NCBI GenBank assembly: GCA_030150335.1
Contig: JASLGC010000177.1
Coordinates: 1-7,307 of the forward strand
Reading direction: 5' to 3'
DNA length: 7,307 bases
Source of the DNA: Flavobacterium sp.
GTDB lineage: Bacteria; Bacteroidota; Bacteroidia; Flavobacteriales; Flavobacteriaceae
The first letter of the stretch is position 1; the number at the start of each line of letters is the position of its first letter. Below are positions 1-6,580 of the stretch, piece after piece. The translations under genes and the position numbers were made by a program. The notes beneath the pieces are model-generated. The model searched no databases. It was not told the origin of the DNA and saw only the letters and a list, made by a program, of their open reading frames with translations.

Positions 1-1236
1 GAGAAATATTTAAAGGTTGTCAAATACAAAGACTATCTATTGTATTCAAAGTTGACACATAACCTTGCGGCTGTAAAATTGGCTAAAGGAGAGCACGATT
101 TAGCTTTCAAATACATCATGGAATCGTTTAGAGTAGATACAGAAAAGGATAATATTCGCAGTAGAAACTTTACAGAAATACTATTAGGACAATATTATTT
201 TGAGATAGGGGAATCTTACACCGCGACTGGGATACTTAGAGATATAATCAATAAAGCAGAAAAAGTCAAGGATTATCAGATGCAGAAAGAAGCCTTAACT
301 GTGATATTGCAATACGATACAGAAAATTCAAAGGCTAATTTCAAGCGATATATTGAACTGAATGAGTCAATAAACAAGAGAACGAATATTGTTAGAAATA
401 GATTTGCGCGTTTAAAATATGAGGCAGATGAACTGATGAGCGCGAATTACAAACTAAAGAATCAAAAAGATACAATAGTTTTTGTATCTGTTGTTTTCAT
501 TTCAATTATTTTAATTCTTTTGGTCATCTTCTTTATAAAACACAAAGCCAAAGAAATAGCTTTGATTAATATGTTTCAAAAGGATACAGAAAAGTACTAC
601 GATTCCATCATTAACGTGCAGAATAAGATAGCCAATATTCAGGAGATGGAAAGGAAGAGGATAGCACAAGAGTTACACGATGGAGTACTAAATAAGCTGT
701 TTATTACGCGTTTTTCACTAATGCAATTAGAGAAAGACAACATTGGCAATACAAGAGAACTCTTAGTAAAAGAAGTTCAAGATGTAGAACGCTTTATCAG
801 AGATAGTTCACATGCTTTGTCTAATGAGGAGAAATTGTTTGTTAGTAATTTCAAGCAGTTAATCATTGAGTTGGTTTTGATGCAAAACCGAAATGCTAAG
901 ACTAAGTTTGATGTATTTATAGACCCTCGAATTAAGTTAGAAGACTTTTCGCATCGTTATAAGATTAATATTTATCGCGTTGTACAAGAAGCATTGCAAA
1001 ACGTACAGAAGTATTCAAAAGCTAAGAATTGTTATGTTTCATTTACTTACAGAACAAGTACACTTACAGAAATAAGTGTGGAAGACAACGGAAAGGGCTT
1101 CAATGTAAAAACAGCAAAAAGAGGAATAGGACTAAGGAATATTGAAGACCGTTTAAAAGTTTTAAATAGTAAATTAGTAATCACAAGTAAAATAGGAGAG
1201 GGAACAACCCTATTGTTTACTGTAAAAACAAATTAG
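1..1236 (+). CDS. TPR-containing membrane sensor histidine kinase (5' end missing)
   Basis: The reading frame is open from the first base of the window, so the gene starts upstream. The 411 visible codons end in TAG. Numbering from the first visible codon, residues about 1-120 are helical and TPR-like, followed by a coiled-coil stretch (about 125-155) and one hydrophobic transmembrane segment (about 159-180). A HisKA_3-type dimerisation domain comes next, with ELHDG carrying the likely phospho-acceptor His226. The HATPase_c domain follows: N-box around EALQN (Asn334), G1 box DNGKG (362-366) and G2 box GIGL (375-378). In Bacteroidota this layout is typical of kinases that phosphorylate a LuxR/NarL-type response regulator. 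No regulator lies downstream in the window, so the partner is probably upstream or elsewhere. A TTG at base 40 could serve as a start, but it would cut into the TPR region and is unlikely. The family call is strong; the signal sensed is unknown. Confidence 0.92.
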   Translation, partial: EKYLKVVKYKDYLLYSKLTHNLAAVKLAKGEHDLAFKYIMESFRVDTEKDNIRSRNFTEILLGQYYFEIGESYTATGILRDIINKAEKVKDYQMQKEALTVILQYDTENSKANFKRYIELNESINKRTNIVRNRFARLKYEADELMSANYKLKNQKDTIVFVSVVFISIILILLVIFFIKHKAKEIALINMFQKDTEKYYDSIINVQNKIANIQEMERKRIAQELHDGVLNKLFITRFSLMQLEKDNIGNTRELLVKEVQDVERFIRDSSHALSNEEKLFVSNFKQLIIELVLMQNRNAKTKFDVFIDPRIKLEDFSHRYKINIYRVVQEALQNVQKYSKAKNCYVSFTYRTSTLTEISVEDNGKGFNVKTAKRGIGLRNIEDRLKVLNSKLVITSKIGEGTTLLFTVKTN

Positions 1237-1269
1237 TATTGACTACGAAACAGTAAGTTGTTAAAAATA

Positions 1270-1306
1270 AATAAGGGTACTCTACATTGTGTAAAGTACC
1301 CTTATT
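1270..1306. terminator. Bidirectional rho-independent terminator between the kinase and catalase genes
   Basis: Perfect 11-bp arms AATAAGGGTAC (1270-1280) and GTACCCTTATT (1296-1306) are extended inward by TCTACA/TGTAAA (one mismatch) around a TTG loop. On the plus strand the hairpin is followed by CTTTTGT. On the minus strand it is followed by TATTTTTAA. It lies 34 bp after the kinase stop and 34 bp after the catalase stop, so it can end transcription from both sides. Confidence 0.9.
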
Positions 1307-1339
1307 CTTTTGTATAAGTAAAACTAACTTAGAAAAATA

Positions 1340-2818
1340 TTATGCATTCATGTGTTTGCTAACGTCAAAGTTCAATCCCTTTGCAATAGCCATTCCCAAT
1401 TCCATATCTGCTCTAAACCAGTGGCATAACTGACGTCCGATGATTTCATCGCGTTTAGGCCCATCTACACCACCCATTGCAGCAACGATATTGTTGATAG
1501 TATTTTGTTTCTCCTCAGGAGTCATAATACGGAACAAGTTACCTGGTTGAGAGAAGTGGTCATTTTCACCTTCTGCATTTCTATCAAAACGGTCTGCCAT
1601 AGTACTTTGCAATTCTCTTGCAGGTTCAGCATAACTTTGGTCAACCTCAATGTTATCAAAGCTATTAGGGAAATAGTTAGGTTCGCTTCCTCCATTACCA
1701 TCTACACGCATATACCCATCTCTTTGGTAATTATTTGTTGCAAACGGACAACGGTTTACAGGAATCTGCTCATAGTTAGCACCTAATCTATAACGTTGTG
1801 CATCAGGATAAGACAAGATACGCCCTTGAAGCATTTTATCAGGAGAAAATCCAATACCATCTACAATGTGAGCAGGAGCAAAAGCAGCTTGTTCTACATC
1901 TTGGAAGTAGTTATCAGGCATTTTGTTTAACTCCATAACCCCAACATCAATAAGAGGGAAGTCTTTGTGAGGCCATACTTTAGTAACGTCAAACGGATTA
2001 ACCTTAGCATTATTCGCTTCCTCCACTGTCATCACCTGAATTTTCAAGTTCCATTTAGGGAAGTTACCGCTTTCAATGTTTTGTAGTAAATCGCGTTGAG
2101 CATAGTCCATATCCGTAGCTCTCATTTGGTCAGCCTCAGGTCCAGTCAAGTTTTTAATACCTTGTGCTGTTTTGAAGTGGAATTTTACATAAACAATCTC
2201 GTTGTCTTTGTTAATCATAGAATACGTATGACTTCCGTATCCATTCATGTGTCTGTATCCAAACGGAGTACCTCTATCAGACATCAAGATAAGCACTTGG
2301 TGTAAGCTTTCAGGGTTAAGCGACCAGAAGTCCCATACCATTGTAGCAGACTTTAAGTGAGTATGTGGGTGTCTTTTTTGTGTGTGGATGAAGTCAGGGA
2401 ATTTTTTAGCATCTTTAATAAAGAATACAGGCGTGTTGTTTCCAACTAAATCCCAGTTACCGTCTTCTGTATAGAATTTAACAGCAAAACCACGAGGGTC
2501 ACGCTCAGAGTCAGCAGAACCTTTCTCTCCACCTACTGTAGAGAAACGAACAAATAAGTCTGTTTTCTTTCCAACTTCGCTAAATACTTTAGCTTTTGTA
2601 TATTTTGTAATGTCATTTGTAACTGTAAACGTACCAAATGCCCCAGCACCTTTAGCGTGTACAATACGCTCTGGAATACGCTCTCTATTAAAGTGAGCTA
2701 ATTTTTCATGTAAGATATAATCTTCTAACAATACTGGTCCTCTTGCTCCAGCAGTTAATGAGTTTTCATGGTCAGTGTAAGGTCTTCCAGAAGCTGTTGT
2801 TAATTTTTTGTTTTCCAT
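1340..2818 (-). CDS. katA: Haem catalase, small-subunit monofunctional type (EC 1.11.1.6)
   Basis: This cytoplasmic enzyme converts hydrogen peroxide to water and oxygen. The 492-residue protein has the normal length for small-subunit catalases and is intact. Visible active-site features are the distal haem-side His54 in RIVHAKGAGAFG, the catalytic Asn127 in VGNNTPVFF, and the proximal haem ligand Tyr337 in the signature RILSYPDAQRYRLG (333-346). The N-terminal start matches the family (TTASGRPYTDHENS soon after Met), so the ATG at 2816-2818 is well supported. The start is preceded by an A-rich leader rather than a clear Shine-Dalgarno sequence, as is usual in Bacteroidota. It converges on the kinase gene and shares a terminator with it. 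It is divergent from the acyltransferase gene. No extra C-terminal domain of the large-subunit type is present. The symbol katA is the common name for this group; a different local name such as katE or katB is possible. Confidence 0.97.
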   Translation of the reverse strand: MENKKLTTASGRPYTDHENSLTAGARGPVLLEDYILHEKLAHFNRERIPERIVHAKGAGAFGTFTVTNDITKYTKAKVFSEVGKKTDLFVRFSTVGGEKGSADSERDPRGFAVKFYTEDGNWDLVGNNTPVFFIKDAKKFPDFIHTQKRHPHTHLKSATMVWDFWSLNPESLHQVLILMSDRGTPFGYRHMNGYGSHTYSMINKDNEIVYVKFHFKTAQGIKNLTGPEADQMRATDMDYAQRDLLQNIESGNFPKWNLKIQVMTVEEANNAKVNPFDVTKVWPHKDFPLIDVGVMELNKMPDNYFQDVEQAAFAPAHIVDGIGFSPDKMLQGRILSYPDAQRYRLGANYEQIPVNRCPFATNNYQRDGYMRVDGNGGSEPNYFPNSFDNIEVDQSYAEPARELQSTMADRFDRNAEGENDHFSQPGNLFRIMTPEEKQNTINNIVAAMGGVDGPKRDEIIGRQLCHWFRADMELGMAIAKGLNFDVSKHMNA

Positions 2819-2848
2819 AATTAGTTTCTTTTTGTTTTTTTTCTAACA

Positions 2849-2856
2849 CAAATATA
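2849..2856 (-). promoter_or_regulatory. Predicted catalase promoter, -7 box TATATTTG
   Basis: The minus strand reads TATATTTG, a full match to the Bacteroidota -7 consensus TAnnTTTG. It would place the transcription start near 2842 and leave a leader of about 24 nt before the catalase ATG. No exact TTG -33 box is found at the expected distance (the minus strand has ACTTCTGTC there). A poor -33 element would fit a promoter that depends on an activator, which is an inference. Confidence 0.6.
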
Positions 2857-2909
2857 AGGAGGTAATTTGTTGATAGACAGAAGTTGTAATATTAAAATGT
2901 AATATAGTT

Positions 2910-2924
2910 ATAGAATTTATCTAT
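2910..2924. promoter_or_regulatory. Possible OxyR/LysR-type operator (ATAG-N7-CTAT) upstream of the catalase
   Basis: The sequence has the dyad ATAG (2910-2913), seven bases, CTAT (2921-2924). This is the core of one half of the known OxyR site and also fits the general LysR-type T-N11-A rule. An extra ATAG sits at 2904-2907. The dyad is about 75 bp upstream of the predicted catalase start site, in the region where such activators often bind. The surroundings are very AT-rich, so chance occurrence is quite possible. Confidence 0.3.
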
Positions 2925-3035
2925 TCAAAATTTTTTAATGATAAAAATAACTAATAACAGGAAAGAGGGATGATTATAAGCCACAAAAGTAGTATCTGCC
3001 TATAGATTTATAAAAGTATTTAATTCTCTAATTAA

Positions 3036-3068
3036 TTGATTTTATTCAATTTAATAGCATTATATTTA
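3036..3068 (+). promoter_or_regulatory. Predicted promoter of the GNAT gene
   Basis: A TTG at 3036-3038 is followed after 22 bases by TATATTTA at 3061-3068, which matches TAnnTTTG at seven of eight positions. The implied start near 3074 gives a leader of about 35 nt. A 6-bp dyad AATTGA-N6-TCAATT (3034-3051) overlaps the -33 element and could be a repressor site. The rest of the divergent region between 2925 and 3033 is AT-rich with no recognisable element. Confidence 0.42.
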
Positions 3069-3108
3069 ATACGTCAAAAATAACATCGCAATACGTACTG
3101 AAAATAAT

Positions 3109-3870
3109 ATGGAAAATAGTCAGCTTACTTTCTTTAGGTCATTAGAAACTAATTCCCCAGCCTATAATAATTTAGTAGAGCAAGTTTACCAACAAAGTGT
3201 TTGGCCACAATATATACTGCAAGACCGTTACAATTTAAAATATTGGGATTATCTCTATAAGGTATTCCCTATGTATCAATTCTTTTTGATGGAAGACAAC
3301 CGCGTTATCGGAAGTGGTAATTGTGTTCCTTTGCATTTAACCCCAAAAGAAAAAGAGAATCTACCTGACGAAGGGTGGGATTGGGCTATTGAAAAAGCTT
3401 TCTCGGACTACGAAAGAGAGTTGAAACCCAATACGCTTTGTGCGCTTCAGCTTAGTGTTGACCAAGCATATCAAGGCAAAGGACTGAGCAAACACCTGAT
3501 TGACTACATGAAGGGTATTGCTTTAGAGAATAACTTTGCAGACTTTATTTTACCTATCAGACCAACATTAAAGCACAAATATCCTTTACAACAAATGGAT
3601 AGCTATATGCAATGGATAAACAATAGAGGCTTGCCTTATGACGCATGGATTCGCAGTCACGTGCGAAATGGAGCTACAATTGTAAAAGTGTGTAATAAAG
3701 CGATGTATGTAGAGGGAACTATCTTAGAATGGGAATCGTGGACAAACCTTACGTTTCAGACGTCTGGAGAGTATATCTTGCCAATGGCACTGAATCCTAT
3801 TAAGATAGATATGGCGTTGAACAAGGGAACCTATGTAGAGCCAAACGTATGGATGAGGTATGCTTTGTAA
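3109..3870 (+). CDS. GNAT-family N-acyltransferase
   Basis: This 253-residue protein is predicted to transfer an acyl group, usually acetyl, from CoA to an amine; the acceptor cannot be read from the sequence. The GNAT core shows a beta-strand pair around residues 58-75 (FFLMEDNRVIGSGNCVPL). The acyl-CoA pyrophosphate loop follows as LQLSVDQAYQGKGLS (113-127), where QGKG (122-125) fits the Q/R-x-x-G-x-G/A motif A. The C-terminal half is longer than in minimal GNATs and contains PIRPTLKHKYP (149-159), DAWIRSHVRNGA (178-189) and VEGTILEWE (201-209). From memory this pattern recurs in a subfamily of larger GNATs found in many phyla, including actinobacteria, so it belongs to the fold and is not a separate domain. 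There is no signal peptide or membrane segment, so it is cytoplasmic. It appears monocistronic, with its own promoter and terminator. Confidence 0.82.
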   Translation: MENSQLTFFRSLETNSPAYNNLVEQVYQQSVWPQYILQDRYNLKYWDYLYKVFPMYQFFLMEDNRVIGSGNCVPLHLTPKEKENLPDEGWDWAIEKAFSDYERELKPNTLCALQLSVDQAYQGKGLSKHLIDYMKGIALENNFADFILPIRPTLKHKYPLQQMDSYMQWINNRGLPYDAWIRSHVRNGATIVKVCNKAMYVEGTILEWESWTNLTFQTSGEYILPMALNPIKIDMALNKGTYVEPNVWMRYAL

Positions 3871-3930
3871 TTGACAATCTAAATCTTATTAATTCATTGA
3901 AAAAATAATCAGTTATTTAACTATAATCAC

Positions 3931-3961
3931 AAGCGAGTTACTCTGTAATCTCGCTTTTTTT
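3931..3961 (+). terminator. Rho-independent terminator after the GNAT gene
   Basis: The stem pairs AAGCGAG (3931-3937) with CTCGCTT (3950-3956). It is extended by TTAC/GTAA with one bulged T and closed by a TCT loop, and is followed by an uninterrupted run of seven T (3955-3961). It lies 61 bp after the GNAT stop codon and separates that gene from the phosphatase gene. Confidence 0.88.
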
Positions 3962-4028
3962 GTACACTATTTACATTAGAATTCTCTAATAGATAGCCAT
4001 ATACCGGGGCTTTTCCGATTAATATCAG

Positions 4029-4036
4029 TAATTTTG
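4029..4036 (+). promoter_or_regulatory. Predicted promoter of the phosphatase gene, -7 box TAATTTTG
   Basis: TAATTTTG is a full match to the Bacteroidota -7 consensus TAnnTTTG and ends 17 bp before the ATG at 4054. The implied leader is short, about 13 nt. No exact TTG is present at the normal -33 distance (the local sequence is CTTTTCC). A promoter is expected here because the preceding gene ends in a strong terminator. Confidence 0.5.
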
Positions 4037-4053
4037 AAGTAAACCACTCGATT

Positions 4054-5106
4054 ATGATTGATAAAAAATATTTGATGATAGCAGGGGCATTTCTCGCTTT
4101 GCAAGGATGTTCTTATAAAACGACATATCAACCTATTCAATACTCAACTTTAGATAATTCAATTCCTAAGGTAGTAGAAGAAAAGAAAGGCTATATAGGT
4201 CATTTCAATGCAGGTGACCAAATACTTTTAGGCGATTTAACTGTTGATGTTCACAATGATATTCCTTTTCGTTTCCCCGATACACAACGAAATATTTACA
4301 CGGTTGTTCATCAAAACGATACATTGGTAGTAGCAAGCCGACATATTGAATTAAAAAAGGTTGTCAACTTTAGGGATATTGGGGGGATTACAACCAAAGA
4401 CAACCGCACTATTCAGTGGGGAAAAATATACAGAAGTGGACACCTAAATAAGCTTAAAAAGAAAGACTTCCAAAAGTTTGAAAACCTTGGTATTTCTACT
4501 GTCATTGACTTGCGTACAGACCGAGAAATAAACAAGAAGCCAGATAATATTCCAGTTGGGTTAACGTATCACAACTATCAGGCGTATGACGATTCAGAAG
4601 ATATGTTCAGCAAAACGCGTAAAGACGTGATTAAAGGACGCATATCACCAGAAGTGTCAAACGAGTTAGTTCAGGAGTTTTACGGTTTATATGTAACGCA
4701 TGATATAGCGAAAGTACGCGAAATACTACACACGATTCTTGAGAATAACGAATCTACATTGTTCCACTGCTCGGCAGGGAAAGATAGAACAGGAATGGTC
4801 GGAGCTATACTGTTGAGCATCTTAAATGTGGACAGAGATGTGATTATCAACGAGTATCTGTTATCTAACAATTACAGAGAAGATGATGTTGCAAAACGCA
4901 TGAAGTTGGCTAAGTTTGGCAAGGTATTCTTCCATAAAATTAACTATGAAGTGATTGAAAACTTCTCATGGATTAAGCCAGAGTTTATTCAAGCGATGTT
5001 TGACGAGATTGACAAACAATACGGTTCAATGGATAATTACATAGAAAAAGGACTGAAAATCAGTAAACAACAACGACAAGCTTATATCGAGAAGTTTACC
5101 TATTAA
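4054..5106 (+). CDS. Lipoprotein protein-tyrosine phosphatase (Y_phosphatase3/IphP-like)
   Basis: The 350-residue protein begins with a lipoprotein signal: KK, a hydrophobic core and the lipobox LQGC with lipidated Cys19. Residues about 45-103 form a beta-rich N-terminal region. The phosphatase domain starts at VNFRDIGG (104-111), followed by GKIYRSGHL (123-131) and STVIDLRTDREI (148-159), which are typical of the family. The catalytic loop is HCSAGKDRTG (238-247), with nucleophile Cys239 and phosphate-binding Arg245, so the active site is intact. Members remove phosphate from phosphotyrosine, and some from phosphoinositides or other phosphoesters; the substrate here is unknown. The residues after Cys19 (SYKTTYQ) lack the acidic cluster that directs lipoproteins to the surface in some flavobacteria, so a periplasm-facing membrane anchor is the simpler inference. 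The gene is flanked by an upstream terminator and a promoter-like region downstream, so it is probably transcribed alone. Confidence 0.9.
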   Translation: MIDKKYLMIAGAFLALQGCSYKTTYQPIQYSTLDNSIPKVVEEKKGYIGHFNAGDQILLGDLTVDVHNDIPFRFPDTQRNIYTVVHQNDTLVVASRHIELKKVVNFRDIGGITTKDNRTIQWGKIYRSGHLNKLKKKDFQKFENLGISTVIDLRTDREINKKPDNIPVGLTYHNYQAYDDSEDMFSKTRKDVIKGRISPEVSNELVQEFYGLYVTHDIAKVREILHTILENNESTLFHCSAGKDRTGMVGAILLSILNVDRDVIINEYLLSNNYREDDVAKRMKLAKFGKVFFHKINYEVIENFSWIKPEFIQAMFDEIDKQYGSMDNYIEKGLKISKQQRQAYIEKFTY

Positions 5107-5114
5107 AAAATTTG

Positions 5115-5141
5115 CAATCAGATAATTAATAATCTGCATTG
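5115..5141 (+). other. Weak inverted repeat after the phosphatase gene
   Basis: CAATCAGAT (5115-5123) pairs with ATCTG-C-ATTG (5132-5141) across an 8-base AT-rich loop with one bulged C. There is no T-tract, so it is not a standard terminator. Its right arm contains the TTG proposed as the -33 box of the next gene. It may be a weak transcript end, an operator, or chance. Confidence 0.3.
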
Positions 5142-5168
5142 TTAAAAAACACAATTGTATTAATTTAG
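5139..5168 (+). promoter_or_regulatory. Predicted promoter for the 5188-6495 gene pair
   Basis: TTG (5139-5141), a 19-base spacer, and TAATTTAG (5161-5168) match the Bacteroidota TTG/TAnnTTTG arrangement with one deviation in the -7 box. The ATG at 5188 is 19 bp further on, giving a leader of roughly 14 nt. Confidence 0.48.
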
Positions 5169-5187
5169 TAATATCAAAGACGCGATT

Positions 5188-5799
5188 ATGAAGAAGGTAG
5201 TCTTGGCGTTTTGTGCATTTTTCTGTTTTATCAGTAGCCATGCACAAGAGCAAACATTTAGTCAGAAAATAGGAAAACTAATGGAGCTTGCCACAGCAGA
5301 GCAAGTGGATAATGCACAAATAAGAGGAATCTTAAAAACATTGGCTATTGCACCGAAAGAGATGCAAGAAGCACCAATGGACTATAGTATTTACGACAAT
5401 TTTGTTGGAGATACGCTGTATTACATTCCGTATCGCCAGGCAGATGAGCCTCGTTTTTCAGTTGAGAAGTTAAAACAAAAAGACAAGTTGTTCTACACGA
5501 TGCAGTTCTTGATTAGCAGTTCATATACCAAGAACAAAAGCGGACAAGTAGCTTTTACAGACCCTACTTATTTGTATAACGCTACGGTGGAGGAATTAAT
5601 GCCTTATTGTACAACGCCAATGACGTATAAAAACGGCAAGGGAAACAATCCGGAGTCGCCTTTATTGAGTTGTATTTACACTAATCCAAACAGCAAGAGA
5701 AGGCTGATGTATTGGGTAGTTTGCGATGAGCCAATAGGGAAAAAAGAAGGAAATAGAATTAAAGAAATCAAGATTCAGAGTTTAGAACTTTGGAGATAA
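5188..5799 (+). CDS. Secreted or periplasmic protein of unknown function
   Basis: I do not recognise the family. The 203-residue protein has a clear signal peptidase I leader: KK at residues 2-3, a hydrophobic core (VVLAFCAFFCFI) and a cut site SHA|QEQ after Ala19. Gln at the new N-terminus is common in Bacteroidota exports. The mature part of about 184 residues has no membrane segment and no recognised catalytic motif. It carries three cysteines (141, 162, 179) and a C-terminal half that looks beta-rich (SCIYTNPNSKRRLMYWVVCD). No lipobox and no C-terminal type IX sorting domain is visible, so it should be periplasmic or released only by other means. The ATG at 5188 is set by the signal peptide and by the promoter just upstream. 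The next gene starts 12 bp after the stop, which suggests co-transcription with the DUF4328-like membrane protein. Confidence 0.8.
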   Translation: MKKVVLAFCAFFCFISSHAQEQTFSQKIGKLMELATAEQVDNAQIRGILKTLAIAPKEMQEAPMDYSIYDNFVGDTLYYIPYRQADEPRFSVEKLKQKDKLFYTMQFLISSSYTKNKSGQVAFTDPTYLYNATVEELMPYCTTPMTYKNGKGNNPESPLLSCIYTNPNSKRRLMYWVVCDEPIGKKEGNRIKEIKIQSLELWR

Positions 5800-5811
5800 T
5801 ACAAAACAGAT

Positions 5812-6495
5812 ATGCTATCATCAAATGCAATCAGAGGTAAGGTATTGCAATACGCTATATTAGTACAAATCATCACTACATTCGCAGCACTTAATTGCTA
5901 TGTAATGCAGTTTTGGGTACTTAAACAATTAGATGCAGGCGTACAGTTTGTCAATCGAGACTTATTGCGTTTAGAGGAAATCAACAACATCGTAGTTGGA
6001 ATATCAGCCCTTACAGGTATGTTTCTATTTGTTGTTTTTGTGTTTTGGCTTTACCGAGCTTACGACAATTTACAGCAAGCAGACACTCGCATAGATGCCC
6101 CAAAGTTGAAGCTGATAGTTGGTTGGATAATTCCGATTTACAACATTATTATGCCTTTCCGTTGGATAGATAAATTAAATTACAGCACTTTTTTTCTGTT
6201 GAAAAGAAAACAAGTCAAGGATATTAAACTTATAGATTCGAACTGGTTGTTATTAGGATGGTGCACACTTATCATCGCTAATTTTATTCGCGCTTTTTTA
6301 GATAAGCGAAGTGCTTTATATGAATACGATACAATAATTCAATTAGGCATTGCCAAAGAGATATGCGCGTTTATCGGGGTGCTTATTCTTAGTTACTTTA
6401 TAAGTAATTACAGAAAGTTAGAAAATATACTATTTAAGGTCGGTCTTGAAGAATCGAAAGAAGACGACGAACAAATAGACGTAGTAAGCGAGTAG
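5812..6495 (+). CDS. DUF4328-like multi-pass membrane protein
   Basis: This 227-residue inner-membrane protein has hydrophobic segments at about 11-35, 58-80, 102-115 (short, with prolines), 144-160 and 178-199, and an acidic tail (EESKEDDEQ) from about 213. The hallmark of the DUF4328 family is visible: FWLYRAYDNL (78-87), followed by GWIIPIYNIIMPFRWIDKL (104-122), which fits the family's W-x-x-R-A-x-x-N and G-W-x-x-P-x-x-N-x-x-x-P patterns. The assignment is by motif memory, not by a search. The biochemical role of DUF4328 is unknown; no transport or catalytic signature is seen. It starts 12 bp after the secreted-protein gene and probably shares its transcript, so the two may work together at the envelope. 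Confidence 0.8.
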   Translation: MLSSNAIRGKVLQYAILVQIITTFAALNCYVMQFWVLKQLDAGVQFVNRDLLRLEEINNIVVGISALTGMFLFVVFVFWLYRAYDNLQQADTRIDAPKLKLIVGWIIPIYNIIMPFRWIDKLNYSTFFLLKRKQVKDIKLIDSNWLLLGWCTLIIANFIRAFLDKRSALYEYDTIIQLGIAKEICAFIGVLILSYFISNYRKLENILFKVGLEESKEDDEQIDVVSE

Positions 6496-6508
6496 GGGAT
6501 TCCTACTT
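6490..6508 (+). terminator. Small hairpin over the stop codon of the DUF4328-like gene
   Basis: AGTAGG (6491-6496) pairs with CCTACT (6502-6507) around a 5-base loop, and a G-T wobble can close the base. The stem includes the TAG stop codon. No T-tract follows, so termination here would be weak at best; it may instead only protect the transcript end. Confidence 0.3.
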
Positions 6509-6513
6509 AGTTC

Positions 6514-6545
6514 ATTGACAATAAACACGTGAATCACGAGTCAAT
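6514..6545. promoter_or_regulatory. Nested dyad upstream of the last gene
   Basis: Outer arms ATTGAC (6514-6519) and GTCAAT (6540-6545) enclose an inner dyad CGTG-AAT-CACG (6528-6538). The spacing is uneven: 8 bases on the left side and 1 on the right. It lies 36 bp before the ATG at 6581, where an operator could sit. No convincing TTG/TAnnTTTG promoter was found in this 85-bp gap; TATTTTAC (6563-6570) is only a partial -7 match. The function is undetermined. Confidence 0.28.
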
Positions 6546-6580
6546 AACGGATTAAAAAGAACTATTTTACTTGGTACCAA

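Noticed and set aside
40..42. TTG as the start codon of the kinase
   Set aside because: The frame is open back to base 1 and the residues before the TTG continue the helical TPR-like pattern, so the gene is truncated by the window edge.
1505..2305. Two plus-strand open frames (1505-1786 and 2096-2305) opposite the catalase gene
   Set aside because: They lie wholly antisense to a well-supported catalase, have no family resemblance, and arise from the codon pattern of the opposite strand.
2925..3033. A small RNA or small protein gene in the catalase-GNAT gap
   Set aside because: The stretch is AT-rich, with no sustained open frame, stable hairpin or terminator that would support a gene.
4680..5253. 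Minus-strand open frames (4680-4871 and 5026-5253) over the phosphatase and secreted-protein genes
   Set aside because: They overlap strongly supported plus-strand genes, show no motif, and have no promoter or ribosome site.
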